Shown: piece by piece, positions 6,523-7,781 of the stretch
Layout of the letters: each line of letters starts with the position of its first letter
Numbering within the stretch: position 1 is the first letter of the stretch
Origin: Desulfobacter curvatus DSM 3379
GTDB lineage: Bacteria; Desulfobacterota; Desulfobacteria; Desulfobacterales; Desulfobacteraceae
Assembly (NCBI RefSeq): GCF_000373985.1
Contig: NZ_KB893070.1
Coordinates: 1-7,781 of the forward strand
DNA: 7,781 nt
Direction: 5' to 3'
Notes under the pieces: generated by a model
Database searches by the model: none
Told to the model about the DNA's origin: nothing
Seen by the model: only the letters and a program-made list of their open reading frames with translations
Translations under genes and position numbers: made by a program

Positions 6523-6583
6523 TTATTTTTCATGTATATTCGCTGTGAAAGTAAACCTGCAATTCAACATATAGGGAAATGCA

Positions 6584-7570
6584 ATGAAAAAACGACAATT
6601 AGGAACACATGGGCCCATGGTTTCAGCTCTGGGGCTGGGATGCATGGCCATGAGTGAATTTTACGGACCGTCTGATGATGAAACGTCTAAAGCAGTGATC
6701 CGGTCCGCCCTGGAACAGGGAGTGACCATGCTGGACACCTCAGACCAGTATGGGTTCGGACATAACGAAGAACTTATCGGAAATGTTTTAAAAACTTGGT
6801 CTGGCGAGGCGTTTGTGGCCACCAAATTCGGTATTGTGCGCGAACCCGGAGAATACGCCCGGACCATCTGCGGCCGGCCTGACTATGTTATAAAGGCATG
6901 TGAGGCCAGCCTAAAGCGGCTGGGCAGGGAAACCATTGACCTTTATTATGTTCATCGCGTGGATGAAACTGTGCCCATTGAGGATACAGTGGGAGCCATG
7001 GCTGATCTGGTAAAGGAGGGAAAAATCAGATACATCGGCCTGTCCGAGCCCGGGGAGATCACCCTGCGAAGAGCCCATTGCGTACACCCCGTGGCCGCAG
7101 TCCAGTCCGAATACTCCCTGTGGACAAGGGATGTGGAAACGCAGATATTACCAACAATGCGGGAACTTGGCGTGGCCCTTGTGCCTTACAGCCCCCTTGG
7201 CCGCGGTGGGCTGACAGGCAGGTTGACTTCCCGGACCATTTCTGGGCCGGGGGATTTTCGCAGTTTTCTGCCAAGATTTTCCGAAACAAACATTCAGGTT
7301 AACCTTGAGCAAACCCAGCATCTTCTGGATCTGGCAGCATCCAAAGGCGTTACCCCTGCCCAGGCCGCCATTGCCTGGCTAATGGCCAAAGGCGATGATA
7401 TAGTGCCAATTCCAGGCACCCGGCATCTGACATATTTAAACGAAAACCTGAAGGCTCCGGACATATGCCTGTCCACCCAAGAGATACAGATGCTTGACCA
7501 GGCTTTTTCCCCCGGCGTTATACAGGGGGAGCGTTATACACCTGAAGGAATGGCTGGCCTTAATAAATAG
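6584..7570 (+). CDS. Aldo/keto reductase, AKR (YakC-like) family
   Basis: A full-length 328-aa NAD(P)H-dependent oxidoreductase reducing aldehydes or ketones to alcohols in the cytoplasm; the substrate cannot be read from sequence. It starts MKKRQLGTHG and has the family's N-terminal GLGCMAMSEFYG. The catalytic tetrad is visible: D51 and Y56 (LDTSDQYGFG), K81 (VATKFG) and H124 (DLYYVHR). Cofactor-binding segments follow: YSPLGRGGLTG (about 203-213) and IPGTRHLTYLNENL near 280, as in members that use NADPH. The start has AGGGA about 6 bases upstream. Codon use is GC-richer than the left half of the window, which suggests a different history. It is single-gene and divergent from the AraC-type regulator, so expression probably depends on it. 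In such a context detoxification of reactive carbonyls or sugar/aldehyde metabolism are both possible. Confidence 0.92.
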   Translation: MKKRQLGTHGPMVSALGLGCMAMSEFYGPSDDETSKAVIRSALEQGVTMLDTSDQYGFGHNEELIGNVLKTWSGEAFVATKFGIVREPGEYARTICGRPDYVIKACEASLKRLGRETIDLYYVHRVDETVPIEDTVGAMADLVKEGKIRYIGLSEPGEITLRRAHCVHPVAAVQSEYSLWTRDVETQILPTMRELGVALVPYSPLGRGGLTGRLTSRTISGPGDFRSFLPRFSETNIQVNLEQTQHLLDLAASKGVTPAQAAIAWLMAKGDDIVPIPGTRHLTYLNENLKAPDICLSTQEIQMLDQAFSPGVIQGERYTPEGMAGLNK

Positions 7571-7588
7571 TGTTTGAACGTAAGGTTC

Positions 7589-7608
7589 AACAGAGAATTC
7601 TCTGTTTT
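7589..7608 (+). terminator. Candidate terminator of the aldo/keto reductase gene
   Basis: A perfect 18 bp palindrome, AACAGAGAA/TTCTCTGTT (7589-7606), begins 18 bases after the stop codon. It can fold as a 7 bp stem with an AATT loop, and the final TT runs into two more T. The stem is AT-rich and the T-tract is short, so termination would be weak. An alternative stem, 7571-7579 with 7585-7592, overlaps it. Confidence 0.45.
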
Positions 7609-7618
7609 AGTGCCTTAC

Positions 7619-7654
7619 TCCTCAGTTTCTGTCAAAAAAACAAGAAAATGAGGA
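7619..7654. repeat. Imperfect inverted repeat, A-rich loop
   Basis: TCCTCAGTTTCT (7619-7630) pairs with AGAAAATGAGGA (7643-7654), 11 of 12 positions, around a 12 nt loop containing seven A. Neither strand has a T-run next to it, so it is not an obvious terminator. A second small hairpin, GCGGG-TTT-CCCGC, follows at 7669-7681. They may belong to the leader of whatever lies beyond the right edge, or to a mobile-element end. Confidence 0.4.
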
Positions 7655-7693
7655 AGGGCACTTGGGTTGCGGGTTTCCCGCGTTGGGTCATGA

Positions 7694-7781
7694 TCTAGGG
7701 GGGAGAGAATTTTCAGGTTAAGCAATCATTTTGAATTATTAGCCATTGATCTCTATTCGAGCTTTGCAAGCGTGCTCAAGG
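7694..7781 (+). other. Open frame without start codon running off the right edge
   Basis: After a TGA at 7691 the frame stays open to the edge and reads, toward its end, RLSNHFELLAIDLYSSFASVLK, which has protein-like character. A purine-rich AGGGGGGAG (7697-7705) resembles a ribosome site, but no ATG, GTG or TTG follows in this frame; the first candidate would be ATT at 7709. It could be the damaged 5' end of a gene, a rare-start gene, or chance. No family is recognised. Confidence 0.2.

Noticed and set aside
6343..6657. Plus-strand 104-codon frame spanning the araC/reductase interval
   Set aside because: It overlaps the 5' ends of two well-supported genes and the promoter region and has no recognisable domain.
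1..7781. CRISPR arrays, tRNA or rRNA genes, phage or toxin-antitoxin genes
   Set aside because: No regularly spaced repeats, no cloverleaf or rRNA-like segments, and no protein with such a signature were seen on either strand.

Overview
The window looks like accessory or remodelled chromosomal DNA of an anaerobic Desulfobacterota bacterium, probably a Desulfobacteraceae-type sulfate reducer. This rests on gene style: tandem-Cache hybrid histidine kinases, a PAS protein ending in the tail beginning LLPICSHCKKIRDD, and an IS4-type transposase. No marker gene fixes the species. Base composition is mosaic: the first ~5.5 kb is AT-rich to moderate, and the aldo/keto reductase at the right is visibly GC-richer.

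Layout. (1) 1-811: the C-terminal end of an IS4-like transposase enters from the left edge and overlaps, tail to tail, the 3' end of a minus-strand gene for a small exported protein of unknown function. (2) 812-1404: about 600 bp without a convincing gene. It holds a candidate promoter for the exported protein and a ~210 bp segment (1069-1277) bounded by two outward-pointing terminator-like hairpins, a possible small RNA locus. (3) 1405-4269: a decayed two-component locus. A frameshifted response-regulator receiver lies just upstream of a hybrid sensor kinase that is now two reading frames. The first carries one membrane helix and the tandem Cache sensor. The second carries most of HAMP, HisKA, HATPase and a receiver. 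The expected second transmembrane helix is absent at the junction and the frame changes there. (4) 4519-5532: an orphan double-PAS protein with no kinase or cyclase domain, ending in a CxxC...CxxC tail. (5) 5635-7570: a divergent pair, an AraC-family regulator (minus) and an AKR-type aldo/keto reductase (plus), sharing a 127 bp promoter region. (6) 7571-7781: several hairpins and an open frame without a start codon running off the right edge.

How the parts relate. The receiver and split kinase probably once formed one phosphorelay sensing a small extracytoplasmic ligand, with signalling broken by the deletion and frameshifts. The PAS protein may be a separate cytoplasmic sensor. The AraC/reductase pair is the most clearly intact unit; the regulator probably controls the reductase. 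I see no clear new defence or mobile system. The less explained items are the hairpin-bounded segment at 1069-1277, the Cys tail of the PAS protein, and a 13 bp word repeated at the 3' ends of two unrelated minus-strand genes.
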